From CAVVEQ01 sp963747315 (GTDB lineage: Bacteria > Chloroflexota > Anaerolineae > Anaerolineales > Anaerolineaceae), in NCBI GenBank assembly GCA_963747315.1, contig CAVVEQ010000010.1, positions 11,445-75,444 on the forward strand: a stretch of 64,000 bases of DNA. The letters are read 5' to 3'. Each line of letters starts with the position of its first letter. Within the stretch, counting starts at the first letter, position 1. The position numbers and the translations under genes are program-made. A model generated the notes under the pieces. The model was not told where the DNA came from. It made no database searches and worked only from the letters and a program-made list of their open reading frames with translations. Positions 35,388 through 43,878 of this stretch are shown in pieces.

Positions 35388-37715
35388 CTATTTACTTGTA
35401 AGCGTGTTTTCAGCCAATTCGGCGGGGGCTTTCTTGCTCTGCAGGATCGCCCAAATGACCGCGATCAGCAGCAGACCGGCAACCAGGTATTCCGCCCAGG
35501 CAACCGCCGCGTACCGGACGATCAACGGCGCAGCCAGCAGGCTGATCAGGTTGACAACTTTGATCATCGGGTTGAGCGCGGGTCCGGCGGTATCCTTCAG
35601 CGGATCACCGATCGTATCCCCAACCACGCCAGCTTTATGGCGTTCGGAACCTTTACCGGTGTTGGCCTTCAGATCCACAGGTTCGTCTTCGATGGACTTT
35701 TTGGCGTTATCCCAGGCTCCGCCGGCATTAGACATAAAGACCGCCAGCAGTTGACCACTGAGGATAACCCCGGCCAGGAATCCACCCAGGGCTTCCACGC
35801 CCAGTGCCAGGCCGACCACAAGCGGCGTGATCGCGGCAATGATCGCCAGCGGGAGAAGTTCCTTCTGTGCGGAGCGGGTGGAAATTCCAACCACCCGGGC
35901 ATAATCCGGGGTTACTGTTCCTTCCATGATGCCGGGGATGCGGAACTGCCTTCTAACCTCTTCCACGATCTCTCCTGCCGCCCGGCTTACAGCGCGGATT
36001 GCGAAAGAGCTGAAGAGCCACGGAAGCGCACCGCCGATCAGGAAACCGACGAAGATCATCGGCGCGGAAATGCGGATGGAATCCATCACCGGCGCGCCCA
36101 TGGCGGTTTGCACCTTGCTCACATCAGTGATGTAGGATGCGAACAGGCTCACCGCGGCGATGACAGCCGATGCAATGGCAACGCCCTTGGTGATGGCTTT
36201 GGTCGTGTTTCCCACCGCGTCCAGGTCGGCCATGATCTGGCGGGCTTTCTTGGTTTCTTCATCCTCCATGCCGTGCCAGGACATTTCACCAATGCCATTG
36301 GCATTATCCGCGATCGGCCCGTAGGAATCCATGGCCACGTTGTTGCCGGTGTGACTGAGCATGCCGATGCCGATCATGGCAATTCCGTAGAGGGTGTAAA
36401 TCGGGGGCATGTCACTATAGAGCACGATGGCAAATACGAAGGAGACACCGATGATCAGGGTTGCCCAGACGGAAGACTCCATCCCCAGCGAGAGACCGGA
36501 GAGAATGGTGGTAGCCGTACCGGTCTTTGTGGATTTAACCACTTCCTTGACGGGTGTCCGTTTTGTGGCCGTGAAATATGAAGTGAGCGGGTTGAAAGCC
36601 ACTGCCAGGCCTACACCAATGCTGGTCAGCATGGCCAGGCGCCAGTCGTTGGCATATAACCAGGCTACCAGGAAGGACCATAAGACCGTGTTCACGCTGG
36701 ATACTTCATAGGAGCGGAACATCGATTCCTCTGCATCATGCGCACGCAGGAACTTGATCGGGATGGTCTCCCAGATGGGTACGGTGAAGGTGCCGAGGAT
36801 CGAGCTGATCACGCCTATCGCGCGGATGATGAGCGGGTAAATGATCCATTTGATGCTGTGGGTGGGGTCCACTTCCATCAGCGCCAGGCCGAGGATCAGT
36901 GCGGAAACGATGGTGACCTCGTAGCTTTCAAAGATATCCGCCGCCATTCCGGCGCAATCGCCAACGTTATCCCCCACCAGGTCGGCGATAACTGCTGCAT
37001 TGCGGGGGTCATCTTCCGGAACGCCCACTTCCACCTTGCCAACCAGGTCCGCGCCAACATCCGCGGCTTTGGTATAGATACCGCCGCCGACGCGCATGAA
37101 GAGCGCCAGAAGGGTTCCGCCGAAGCCAAACCCGAGGAGCACATCCGGCGAGGCCGCGCCAAAAATAATGAAGATGATCGTTCCACCCATCAGCCCCAGC
37201 CCATCGGTGAGCATCCCGGTGTAGGTGCCAGAATAATACGCGATGGAGAGAGCTTCGGTAAAACTGCGCCGGGATGCGGATGCCGCGCGCACATTGGCCT
37301 GGATGGCCATGCGCATGCCGTATTGCCCCACGATGAGTGAAAAGCTTGCCCCGGCGATGAAAGCCAGCATTCTGCCAACAGCAATAATGGTGGTCGTGTT
37401 TTCAGGGAACATCATAGTGGCTTCTGCTGTGGGCGGGACGACATAGACGCTCAGGAAAAGCGCTATTGCCATCACCACAATGAACGGCAGGATGGTGCGC
37501 AGTTGCTTGGAGAGGTAGGCATCCGCGCCAACGCGGATCGCATTCCAGACCTCCTGCATTTTCTCAGTGCCTTTGTCTTTCTTCAGGACACCCTTTCTCA
37601 ACCAGGCAGCATAGATTAGGCTGAAGAAGGCAGTGGCAAGGACGACGACCATGGCGATTTGTTCAAAATTATTCAGGCCCAGTCTCGAACCCATTCCTAA
37701 AATATCTAATTCCAT
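35388..37715 (-). CDS. hppA: Membrane-bound proton-translocating pyrophosphatase (K+-independent type)
   Basis: 775 residues and about 16 helices. The pyrophosphate-binding motifs are GGGIYTKAADVGADLVGKVE and DDPRNAAVIADLVGDNVGDC. A further acidic site is in DNANGIGEM. The residues that decide potassium use read GNTTKAITKG, with Lys and Thr at the A/K460 and G/A/T463 positions, which is the K+-independent proton-pumping class. It couples PPi hydrolysis to proton export. The gene has its own promoter and terminator. Ribosome site AAAGGAG. Confidence 0.96.
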   Translation of the reverse strand: MELDILGMGSRLGLNNFEQIAMVVVLATAFFSLIYAAWLRKGVLKKDKGTEKMQEVWNAIRVGADAYLSKQLRTILPFIVVMAIALFLSVYVVPPTAEATMMFPENTTTIIAVGRMLAFIAGASFSLIVGQYGMRMAIQANVRAASASRRSFTEALSIAYYSGTYTGMLTDGLGLMGGTIIFIIFGAASPDVLLGFGFGGTLLALFMRVGGGIYTKAADVGADLVGKVEVGVPEDDPRNAAVIADLVGDNVGDCAGMAADIFESYEVTIVSALILGLALMEVDPTHSIKWIIYPLIIRAIGVISSILGTFTVPIWETIPIKFLRAHDAEESMFRSYEVSSVNTVLWSFLVAWLYANDWRLAMLTSIGVGLAVAFNPLTSYFTATKRTPVKEVVKSTKTGTATTILSGLSLGMESSVWATLIIGVSFVFAIVLYSDMPPIYTLYGIAMIGIGMLSHTGNNVAMDSYGPIADNANGIGEMSWHGMEDEETKKARQIMADLDAVGNTTKAITKGVAIASAVIAAVSLFASYITDVSKVQTAMGAPVMDSIRISAPMIFVGFLIGGALPWLFSSFAIRAVSRAAGEIVEEVRRQFRIPGIMEGTVTPDYARVVGISTRSAQKELLPLAIIAAITPLVVGLALGVEALGGFLAGVILSGQLLAVFMSNAGGAWDNAKKSIEDEPVDLKANTGKGSERHKAGVVGDTIGDPLKDTAGPALNPMIKVVNLISLLAAPLIVRYAAVAWAEYLVAGLLLIAVIWAILQSKKAPAELAENTLTSK

Positions 37716-37829
37716 TGCATCTCCTTTAAAAAAATTTTTACAGACGGAAACCTCGATGTTTCGCAGAGAGTAAATTTATAAGGTATGGCAGAATCAATAA
37801 TGCGAACGTTTCAGTCTGTAGAACATCTA

Positions 37830-37858
37830 TTTATAGCATTATTATAATTGTATGACAA
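37830..37858 (-). promoter_or_regulatory. Promoter of hppA
   Basis: On the minus strand TTGTCA (37858-37853), a 17-nt spacer and TATAAA (37835-37830). This puts the transcript start about 105 nt before the ATG. The rest of the 314-bp gap up to the transposase gene holds an AT-rich leader and the left inverted repeat of the RAYT unit. Confidence 0.7.
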
Positions 37859-37923
37859 CTTAAAATTTCCCAACAAACGGGTGATAATTTCCCAAGAAGG
37901 CTTCACAATTCGTGGTTACCAGC

Positions 37924-37960
37924 AGTCGTAGGTCGGGCACCGGTTGCATGCCCGACATCA
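37924..37960 (+). repeat. Left inverted repeat of the RAYT unit
   Basis: Begins AGTCGTAGGTCGGGCACCGG and ends GCCCGACATCA. Its reverse complement is found at 38573-38609 with two changes (CA to TG in the centre). Confidence 0.9.
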
Positions 37961-38029
37961 ACTCTCCTCGCGATAAACCTCTTTTCCCCGTCTCCGATCA
38001 TGCTGCCCATTCTCCTATAAAATAATACC

Positions 38030-38575
38030 ATGCCCCGCTACCACCGTTTCTACCTTCCGAACCACCCGGTGTTTATCACCTGCGTCACCTATGATCGCGT
38101 AAAGCTCTTTGCGTCCAGGGAGAACCTCGATCTCCTTTGGCGGGTCGTCCAAAAAACCAGGGAACGTCACCCCTTCAACCTCTCCGCGTATGCGATCCTC
38201 CCGGATCATTTCCATTGGCTTGTGGAGCTGCCGGAGGAGCAGCCCAATTTCTCCACCGTGATGCAGCAATTCAAGTGGAAGTTCACCGTGGAGTACAGGA
38301 AGATTCACGAGGTTGAGCCAGGATTTTCTCCCTGGCAGAAGCGGTTCTGGGACCACGTCATCCGCGATGAGCGTGATTGGGAGAACCACATCGATTACAT
38401 CCATTGGAATCCGGTGAAACACGGTTTAGTGGGTAAGCCGGAGGATTGGGAGCAATCATCCTTTCGGGAATGGGTGAAGGAGGGGTATTATGAAGATGAA
38501 TGGGGAAGGGATGGTGAACCCGATGGAATCAAGGGGTTGCGGTACGAGTGTCAGGAACGGATCGGGGGTGGTTGA
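38030..38575 (+). CDS. REP-associated tyrosine transposase (RAYT, Y1 HUH family)
   Basis: 181 residues, the usual size of a single-domain RAYT. The HUH metal motif is PDHFHWLVELPE, with the two His separated by Phe. The catalytic Tyr is in DYIHWNPVKHGLV near residue 123. The start FYLPNHPVFITCVTYDR is typical of the family. RAYT proteins nick and rejoin single-stranded REP/BIME palindromes. The intact frame and near-identical flanking repeats suggest recent activity or strong conservation. Confidence 0.93.
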   Translation: MPRYHRFYLPNHPVFITCVTYDRVKLFASRENLDLLWRVVQKTRERHPFNLSAYAILPDHFHWLVELPEEQPNFSTVMQQFKWKFTVEYRKIHEVEPGFSPWQKRFWDHVIRDERDWENHIDYIHWNPVKHGLVGKPEDWEQSSFREWVKEGYYEDEWGRDGEPDGIKGLRYECQERIGGG

Positions 38576-38609
38576 TGTCGGGCACACAACCGGTGCCCGA
38601 CCTACGACT
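38573..38609 (-). repeat. Right inverted repeat of the RAYT unit
   Basis: TGATGTCGGGCACACAACCG at its start, ending CCTACGACT; the mirror copy of 37924-37960. Confidence 0.9.
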
Positions 38610-38645
38610 ACTGATTTAATCATTTTCTCTTAGTAAATTGACAGA

Positions 38646-38711
38646 ATGACGGTGAAATCCATCATCAATGGTGTCCCCACCTATTACCCCGGCAGGCATT
38701 ACAATCAGGAG
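38646..38711 (+). pseudogene. Rhs/YD-repeat relic, first copy
   Basis: The frame VKSIINGVPTYYPGRHYN is the conserved end of an Rhs YD-repeat core (INGVxTYYPGRHYN). Only about 22 codons remain, reading into the start region of the HEAT gene. The same segment recurs at 39466-39512. Confidence 0.75.
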
Positions 38712-38716
38712 TATTT

Positions 38717-39352
38717 ATGGTTACGGATCGCGAGAGAAGAATAATTGAGAATCTCAAAGTTGAACTTCCCATCGTGAAAGACCTTCAGGACCAGGGTTAT
38801 GACATTCAACACCTTCAGGACCTTGTATATTCGAGAATAAATTATAAGAATGCGATTCCATCCCTTATAAAATGGTTGTCAAGAATTGATAACTTAGATG
38901 TGAAGGAGGCCATTGTAAGGTTGTTAGCCGTTTCCTGGGCTAAACCTATCGCCACTCCGACTCTTCTCGCTGAGTTTAAACGTGCGCCAAGGGAAGCTCA
39001 TTTTTATAGATGGGCTGTGGCCAATTCATTATCAATAACGGCTGACGCCTCGTCATTCGAAGAAACGAAATCGCTAATTACCAATAAAGAATATGGTACT
39101 TCCCGGCAAATGCTAGCACTCGCGCTTGGGAACATGAAATCCACTAACGCTGAAGATGTGTTGATTGAGTGTCTTCAAGACTCCGATATTGACGGGCATG
39201 CAATTATTGGATTGAGAAAACTGAAATCAAAAAAGGCATATCCATATATTCTTCCTTTCTGTAAAAATGAAAAGACATGGATTCGAAACGAAGCCAAAAA
39301 AGCAATTACTTCAATCGAAAAAGCACACCCCGAAGTGATTATTGAGTATTGA
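38717..39352 (+). CDS. HEAT-repeat protein, possible Rhs immunity protein
   Basis: 211 residues, almost entirely helical. Repeating units such as NAIPSLIKWLSRIDNLDVKE, TSRQMLALALGNMKSTNAED and AYPYILPFCKNEKTWIRNEA are HEAT-like. AGGAG lies about 8 nt before ATG 38717. The gene is clearly more AT-rich than its surroundings and lies between two copies of the same Rhs core segment. In Rhs loci this place holds the toxin tip and its immunity gene, and HEAT-like folds occur among immunity proteins. No toxin domain is left. The immunity role is inference. Confidence 0.65.
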   Translation: MVTDRERRIIENLKVELPIVKDLQDQGYDIQHLQDLVYSRINYKNAIPSLIKWLSRIDNLDVKEAIVRLLAVSWAKPIATPTLLAEFKRAPREAHFYRWAVANSLSITADASSFEETKSLITNKEYGTSRQMLALALGNMKSTNAEDVLIECLQDSDIDGHAIIGLRKLKSKKAYPYILPFCKNEKTWIRNEAKKAITSIEKAHPEVIIEY

Positions 39353-39361
39353 CGCTTCTTA

Positions 39362-39565
39362 TTGACTGAAACCTTCGCTGCACTGAAAAGCATGATCCTG
39401 TTGAGCGGTGTTGAAACCCTGACAGGTGCAGAGTATGTGTATGACGGCGACGGAACCATCGTCAATTCAATCATCAACGGGGTCTCCACCTATTACCCCG
39501 GTAGGCATTACAATCTGGAAATGAACGGTACGACTTCGGTTGCGCAGAAGTCCTATGCCTTCGGC
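39362..39565 (+). pseudogene. Rhs/YD-repeat relic, second copy
   Basis: The frame reads EYVYDGDGTIVNSIINGVST and then YYPGRHYNLEMNG and VAQKSYAFG, the conserved Rhs core end before the variable tip. It lacks an Rhs N-terminus and is cut off where the 3' end of pncB begins on the other strand. Confidence 0.8.
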
Positions 39566-39597
39566 CTGGGGGTGGGTCTGTCCTCCATTTTTTGTTC

Positions 39598-40941
39598 TCA
39601 CCAAACGCGTTCCAGATCGGGGTTTTCGCAGGCACGCCTTCCCACCTTGGCCATGTCGATCCATTCCCCACCCACCTTCACCCGCACCACGTCAGCTGTG
39701 AAATCTGTGACGGTATTGGCATGGTTATCGAAAAGGGAGGAGCCAACCGCGTAAATATCCACCGGCACCTTAAGTTTCTCGAAGCGGATGATGCGTTCGG
39801 CATTGAAACCCCCCGAAACCACGATCTTCACCGCCCGGCAATAATCCCGAGCCCGATCCCGCCACGCCGCGGGGATATCCCAGGTCTCCCAGTCATTATC
39901 CAGCGCGCTGCGAACGTTAAATACCAGCCTTGGGGTCACTCCGAGGTCCAGGAGAGGGTCGCCAAGCGGCGGGACGGAGATATCCCTCAGCGAGCCGCCG
40001 GTATCCAGCCGAACCCCGTACAACTTGAAGCGATCCGCCTCTTCCTTCTTGCCTTCATCCAATAACCGGCTGTACTCCTGGAACATGGCGCGGCAAACCT
40101 GCATGGATTCGCGGACGCAATCGTTATTAAAATCCACCAGGGCAATTCTCGGAATACTTACCGGCAGTGTGTGTGAGAAAGCTACCATTGATTGGGCAGT
40201 ATCTCCCAGAAATGCTGCGATCGCGGCATGTGCCACCGTGCCGCCGCCCATGCCCCCCCACCAATCCCCCTGCGCATCAGTGGATATGGCAGAGCCCAGG
40301 GTACTGGAGTGATCCAGGTTGAAGCGCTGAACCGCGATGTTGTAGGCATATCCATCCCCGGCTTGCACTTCGTGAATATCGAAACGAGCTGGGAAGAAGA
40401 GCATCGGCTTTCCGTGAGCTGCCGCCAGGGTATCCAGCACATTGGTCGCCACCCTGCTCGCGCGGGCGAGGATGCCCAGCGTGGGGGTTTCCAGAATGGC
40501 GAAATCCCTGTAGCGACCGCGCACTTTTAAGACCGGCTGGATGAGTTCCGGGTCGCCGTCATAATGCACCTTACAGCCATCGTGCACTGCCCACACTTCC
40601 AGGTTATCGGAGGTATCAATGAACTGTTCGTTTTCCCAATACCCGGTACAGTGACGCAGCATCGCCAGGGCTTTATCCACCCCCACAACCAGGGTAGTAC
40701 CGGCGCGGCGGGTAAACCACTGCATCTCCACTTCCAGGTCACCGGGGTAGATCTTCGCGTCCTTCAGGTGGGCTGGAATCCCCGGAGACTTGCCTGCGAG
40801 GGTGTACCCTTCTTTGGAGAGCGCGGAAAGCATCACCGCAACATTCACAAAGTATTTGTCGGTGTACCATCCCTGGCGCATGCGCTCGATATCCAGCTTG
40901 AAGGTGCTGTTGGTCAGGCGTTGGTGGTCAAAGATGCTCAT
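39598..40941 (-). CDS. pncB: Nicotinate phosphoribosyltransferase
   Basis: 447 residues, intact. The N-terminus LDIERMRQGWYTDKYFVNVA is typical of a long bacterial NAPRTase subgroup. The phosphoribosyl-binding part is KLYGVRLDTGGSLRDISV, and KIVVSGGFNAERIIRFE follows as in NAPRTase/quinolinate PRTase folds. The enzyme makes nicotinate mononucleotide from nicotinate and PRPP for NAD salvage. Its C-terminus lies 30 bp from an Rhs relic on the other strand, suggesting that Rhs decay or insertion occurred just downstream. Confidence 0.93.
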   Translation of the reverse strand: MSIFDHQRLTNSTFKLDIERMRQGWYTDKYFVNVAVMLSALSKEGYTLAGKSPGIPAHLKDAKIYPGDLEVEMQWFTRRAGTTLVVGVDKALAMLRHCTGYWENEQFIDTSDNLEVWAVHDGCKVHYDGDPELIQPVLKVRGRYRDFAILETPTLGILARASRVATNVLDTLAAAHGKPMLFFPARFDIHEVQAGDGYAYNIAVQRFNLDHSSTLGSAISTDAQGDWWGGMGGGTVAHAAIAAFLGDTAQSMVAFSHTLPVSIPRIALVDFNNDCVRESMQVCRAMFQEYSRLLDEGKKEEADRFKLYGVRLDTGGSLRDISVPPLGDPLLDLGVTPRLVFNVRSALDNDWETWDIPAAWRDRARDYCRAVKIVVSGGFNAERIIRFEKLKVPVDIYAVGSSLFDNHANTVTDFTADVVRVKVGGEWIDMAKVGRRACENPDLERVW

Positions 40942-41022
40942 TCATCCTCCTGCGATTTCTCAAAAGCGAATCATACACCATTAAATTATCCCGCCCTCGG
41001 CCATTTGGTATAGAATGGACGC

Positions 41023-41259
41023 ATGGCAAATCTCGAAGTGGTTGCCCGCTGGGTGATGTTTATCGGGATCGGATTGCTTATCACCGGGGCATTGATCTGG
41101 GCGATCAGTAAGATTCCGGGGATCGAACGGTTTCCCTCCGGTATGTTCACTTTCCAGGTGGGCAATATGACCTGCTTCTTCCCCATACTGCTCTCCATTA
41201 TCCTCAGCATCCTGCTTACCATCGTTCTAAATGTGATCGTCAAGATGATGAACCGCTGA
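41023..41259 (+). CDS. DUF2905 small membrane protein
   Basis: 78 residues and two helices: FIGIGLLITGALIWAISKIP and FFPILLSIILSILLTIVLNV. The linker GIERFPSGMFTFQVGNMTCF matches the DUF2905 pattern (P-G-D-I ... F-T-F-Y-F-P). Function is unknown. It stands alone between pncB and the OsmC gene. Confidence 0.85.
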   Translation: MANLEVVARWVMFIGIGLLITGALIWAISKIPGIERFPSGMFTFQVGNMTCFFPILLSIILSILLTIVLNVIVKMMNR

Positions 41260-41302
41260 ATTCTCTGCGATTATTCAACATACCAACCCATCAACCAATC
41301 AC

Positions 41303-41707
41303 CTATTCAGAGATTTTGTACTCCCAGGTGATCTCTGCAACACCGCGCAGGGTGGCTGCCACCGAGCAGTATTTGTCCTCTGAGAGCAGGATGGCTTGCT
41401 CTGCGTCTTTAGGTTTGATCCCCTGCCCGCTGATTATGTAGGTTAGATGGATCTTGCGGAAAGCCCACGGCGGCTCTGCATCCTGCTCGGCCGTCACCCC
41501 CACCTCCAGCCCGCGCAGATCCAACCGCTTCTTCTGCAGTATCTCCACCACATCCACCGAGGTGCAGGCTGCCAGCGCCACCAGCATCATTTCGGAAGGC
41601 TTCATCCCTATTCCCTCATCCGGGGTGGAAAGGACTACCGAATGATTTGTGGAATCGGTACCAACAAATTTCTTGCCGCCAAACCAGGTCACGTTTGCTT
41701 TAGCCAT
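41303..41707 (-). CDS. OsmC/Ohr-family redox protein
   Basis: 134 residues from ATG 41707, with GGAGAT upstream. The OsmC fold has GMKPSEMMLVALAACTSVDV with the first reactive Cys (about residue 48) and EDKYCSVAATLRGVAEITWE with the second (about residue 116). Family members reduce organic hydroperoxides with this Cys pair; it belongs to the YhfA-like subgroup. It is divergent from lexA. Confidence 0.9.
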   Translation of the reverse strand: MAKANVTWFGGKKFVGTDSTNHSVVLSTPDEGIGMKPSEMMLVALAACTSVDVVEILQKKRLDLRGLEVGVTAEQDAEPPWAFRKIHLTYIISGQGIKPKDAEQAILLSEDKYCSVAATLRGVAEITWEYKISE

Positions 41708-41852
41708 GATCCATCTCCGTTCAAAATATATTTTAATAATGTGATTATATCGAATAAGGCCATCCCAAAGGTTGTTTCCGCCAATTTCCGGATTTGCGCA
41801 ATCATCAATTCCGGGGATAATAATTAGAAGCATCCTAACTCACAATCACTTA

Positions 41853-41881
41853 TTGACAGAACGTTTGTTCTTATATATAAT
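41853..41881 (+). promoter_or_regulatory. lexA promoter with LexA operator
   Basis: TTGACA (41853-41858), 17 nt and TATAAT (41876-41881) form a consensus promoter. The spacer begins with GAACGTTTGTTC (41859-41870), a perfect GAAC-N4-GTTC box of the Bacillus/Chloroflexi-type SOS operator. LexA bound here would block RNA polymerase and autoregulate the gene. Confidence 0.95.
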
Positions 41882-41919
41882 AGAACAAATAATCGAAAGT
41901 CAGATGGCAGGAGGATGGC

Positions 41920-42591
41920 ATGACACGCGACAGGGAAATGGAGGAGAGGCTCCACCGAATTCTGGAATTTTTAAGCAGCTTCCAGGAAAAATCGGGCTAT
42001 TCACCATCCATACGCGAGATCGGGGACAAGATCGGTGTCAAATCCACCTCGCTGGTGGATTTCTACCTGGAGAAGCTCGAAGCCCGCGGCGCCATCGTCC
42101 GGGATAAGCACATCTCCCGCAGCATCCGCGTGCTTTCCAACACCATGAAGGAAGTCTTTCGCATCCCCCTCATGGGTCGCATCGTCGCCGGCAAGCCTAT
42201 CCCTGTGCCTGCCTCCGATCTCGATTACTTCAACTCCGAAGATAGCGTCGAGATCGCCGCCAGCATTCTTCCTTCTCGCGAGCGCTCCGACAAGCTCTTT
42301 GCCCTCCAGGTGGAAGGTGATTCCATGGTGGACGCGATGATCAACGACGGGGATATTGTCATCATGAAGCCCTCCCGGGTGGCAGAGAATGGCGATATGG
42401 TGGCCGTCTGGCTCCCGGATAGGGACGAAACCACCCTGAAATACTTTTACAAAGAAGGCGACCGGTTCCGCCTGCAGCCTGCCAACCCGACCATGTCACC
42501 CATTTATATCGAAAAGTCCCGTCCGCTGGAGATCATGGGCAAGGTGGTCATGGTTGTCCGCCAGGTACACTCCGCTCCGCTGGCCGGGTAA
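41920..42591 (+). CDS. lexA: LexA SOS repressor
   Basis: 223 residues. The winged-helix N-terminus reads FLSSFQEKSGYSPSIREIGD and VKSTSLVDFYLEKLEARGAI. The self-cleavage site is normally Ala-Gly; here it is GRIVAGKPIP. The catalytic Ser is in VEGDSMVDAMINDGD and the Lys is in DETTLKYFYKEG. RecA-stimulated autocleavage releases the SOS genes. Its operator is in its own promoter. GGAGG (41912-41916) supports the start. Confidence 0.96.
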   Translation: MTRDREMEERLHRILEFLSSFQEKSGYSPSIREIGDKIGVKSTSLVDFYLEKLEARGAIVRDKHISRSIRVLSNTMKEVFRIPLMGRIVAGKPIPVPASDLDYFNSEDSVEIAASILPSRERSDKLFALQVEGDSMVDAMINDGDIVIMKPSRVAENGDMVAVWLPDRDETTLKYFYKEGDRFRLQPANPTMSPIYIEKSRPLEIMGKVVMVVRQVHSAPLAG

Positions 42592-42606
42592 AATAATCCT
42601 TAAATC

Positions 42607-42637
42607 AAAAAAAGAGACGCATATGCGTCTCTTTTTT
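42607..42637. terminator. Bidirectional terminator between lexA and rplL
   Basis: AAAAAAGAGACGC, AT-rich loop and GCGTCTCTTTTTT form a perfect stem with T runs on both strands. Confidence 0.95.
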
Positions 42638-42650
42638 GGTTCGGTCGGAA

Positions 42651-43028
42651 TTAGGCGACTTCGACAACGCCGCCAGCGGCTTCGATCTTGCTCTTTGCAT
42701 CGGCAGCAGCAGCCTTGGCGACACCGGTGAGCACTTTGGCGCCCGCGGTCTCGGCCATGGTCTTGGCTTCCACCAGGCCCAGGTTGGTGAGCTGGCGAAT
42801 GACCTTGATGACCTCGATCTTCTTGGGGCCGGCATCCTTGAGGACCACATCAAACTCGGTCTTCTCTTCCACCGGTTCAGCGGAACCAGCAGCGCCTGCC
42901 GGGGCAGCCACAGCCACAGCGGCGGCGGCGGAAACACCCCATTTTTCTTCCAGGGCTTTCACCAATTCAGCAGCTTCCAAAACGGAGAGCTTGCTCAGTT
43001 CTTCAACCAATTTTTCTAAATCAGCCAT
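42651..43028 (-). CDS. rplL: Ribosomal protein L7/L12
   Basis: 125 residues: the N-terminal dimerisation domain (LEKLVEELSKLSVLEAAELV), an Ala-rich hinge and the C-terminal domain (EKTEFDVVLKDAGPKKIEVI, KVIRQLTNLGLVEAKTMAE). It forms the ribosomal stalk that recruits translation factors. Last gene of the nusG-rplKAJL block. Confidence 0.98.
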   Translation of the reverse strand: MADLEKLVEELSKLSVLEAAELVKALEEKWGVSAAAAVAVAAPAGAAGSAEPVEEKTEFDVVLKDAGPKKIEVIKVIRQLTNLGLVEAKTMAETAGAKVLTGVAKAAAADAKSKIEAAGGVVEVA

Positions 43029-43119
43029 CTCAATACTCCTTATAATTTCTCGAAAATTACTTTGTTGCTTGTCCCGGGAAGACCTTTTCGATCCTTCAAC
43101 AAGTCAACTTACGATCTTC

Positions 43120-43647
43120 CTAGGCAGCCTGTGGCTGTTCGGAATGCGCCTTGATGACGAAAGCCATCCGGCGGGCAGGTTCGGCAAGGGTGCGGACGAG
43201 CTGCGTGGCAGGTGTGTTGAGCAAACCCATCAGGCGTGCGCGCATCACGGGCAGGGCGGGCAGATCAGCCAACGCTTTCACCTGGCTGGCGCTGAGAAGA
43301 TCCTTTCCCAGGTAGCCGCCTTTGAGCGTGAATCGTTCCGATTGTTTGGTCGCAACCTCATTAAGAACCTTTGCAAGAGCGGGCGGGTCATTAAATGCGA
43401 ACCCGACCAGGGACGTGCCTTCAAAAGCCTCGCTCTGGGGCAATCCTGCATCATTGATCGATCGTGTGATCAGCGTATTTTTGACCACGTGCAATTCGCC
43501 GCCAGCCTCGCGGGCTTTCGCGCGCAGGTTTTCAATCTCTTTAACGGACACTGAAGTAAACGAAGCTGCAAATACTGCCTGGCTTTGTTCCAGCCATTTT
43601 AAGTATTGAGCCTGCATTTCAGCTTTTTGTTTTTTGGTAAATGCCAA
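43120..43647 (-). CDS. rplJ: Ribosomal protein L10
   Basis: 175 residues. AFTKKQKAEMQAQYLKWLEQ at the start, ENLRAKAREAGGELHVVKNT in the rRNA-binding domain, and C-terminal helices that bind L7/L12 dimers. L10 with L12 is the known repressor of its own operon through the leader upstream. Start with AGGAGGTGA. Confidence 0.97.
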   Translation of the reverse strand: MAFTKKQKAEMQAQYLKWLEQSQAVFAASFTSVSVKEIENLRAKAREAGGELHVVKNTLITRSINDAGLPQSEAFEGTSLVGFAFNDPPALAKVLNEVATKQSERFTLKGGYLGKDLLSASQVKALADLPALPVMRARLMGLLNTPATQLVRTLAEPARRMAFVIKAHSEQPQAA

Positions 43648-43674
43648 TGAATTTCACCTCCTTTCCTTAAGTTT

Positions 43675-43860
43675 AAAAAATCTTTGCCTGTAAAGACAGG
43701 CAAAGACATGTTTCCGATATTGGAACCATCGCGCGGGAGCGCTATTGTCTTCACCTGGGCAGGAAATTAAGCCATCTCTGGCACCGGCCGTCTTCGGCGA
43801 TCGCTCCGTTTGTGGAGCGGGTAATATTGTACTTGATAAATTTCATCCGGGCAAGGTATT
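43675..43860 (-). promoter_or_regulatory. L10 leader with attenuator terminator
   Basis: The 230-bp gap between rplA and rplJ reads on the minus strand GCCCAGGTGAAGACAATAGC, the conserved L10-binding region (a kink-turn/GGUGAAGACAAU motif). It is followed by a perfect terminator: TCTTTGCCTG and CAGGCAAAGA (43681-43706) with TTTTTT. In Bacillus and others L10-L12 binding promotes termination here and lowers rplJL expression. Confidence 0.85.
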
Positions 43861-43878
43861 TCCCCGCCCGGGTTGATC

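Larger units (their letters stand above)
37924..38609 (+). mobile_element. RAYT transposon-like unit with 37-bp inverted repeats
   Basis: The transposase gene at 38030-38575 is flanked by inverted repeats at 37924-37960 and 38573-38609 that match at 35 of 37 positions. Each repeat is itself a REP-type hairpin: GTCGGGCA pairs with TGCCCGAC around an 8- to 9-nt centre containing ACCGGT. The right repeat overlaps the last three bases of the gene. Unit length is 686 bp. No obvious target duplication is seen. Confidence 0.85.

Noticed and set aside
35298..36581. Long plus-strand open frame opposite hppA
   Set aside because: Shadow of the pyrophosphatase gene; starts inside the surE promoter region and has no domain.
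38717..39352. HEAT protein as phycobilisome lyase-type enzyme
   Set aside because: The context is Rhs relics and no phycobiliprotein or lyase motif is visible.
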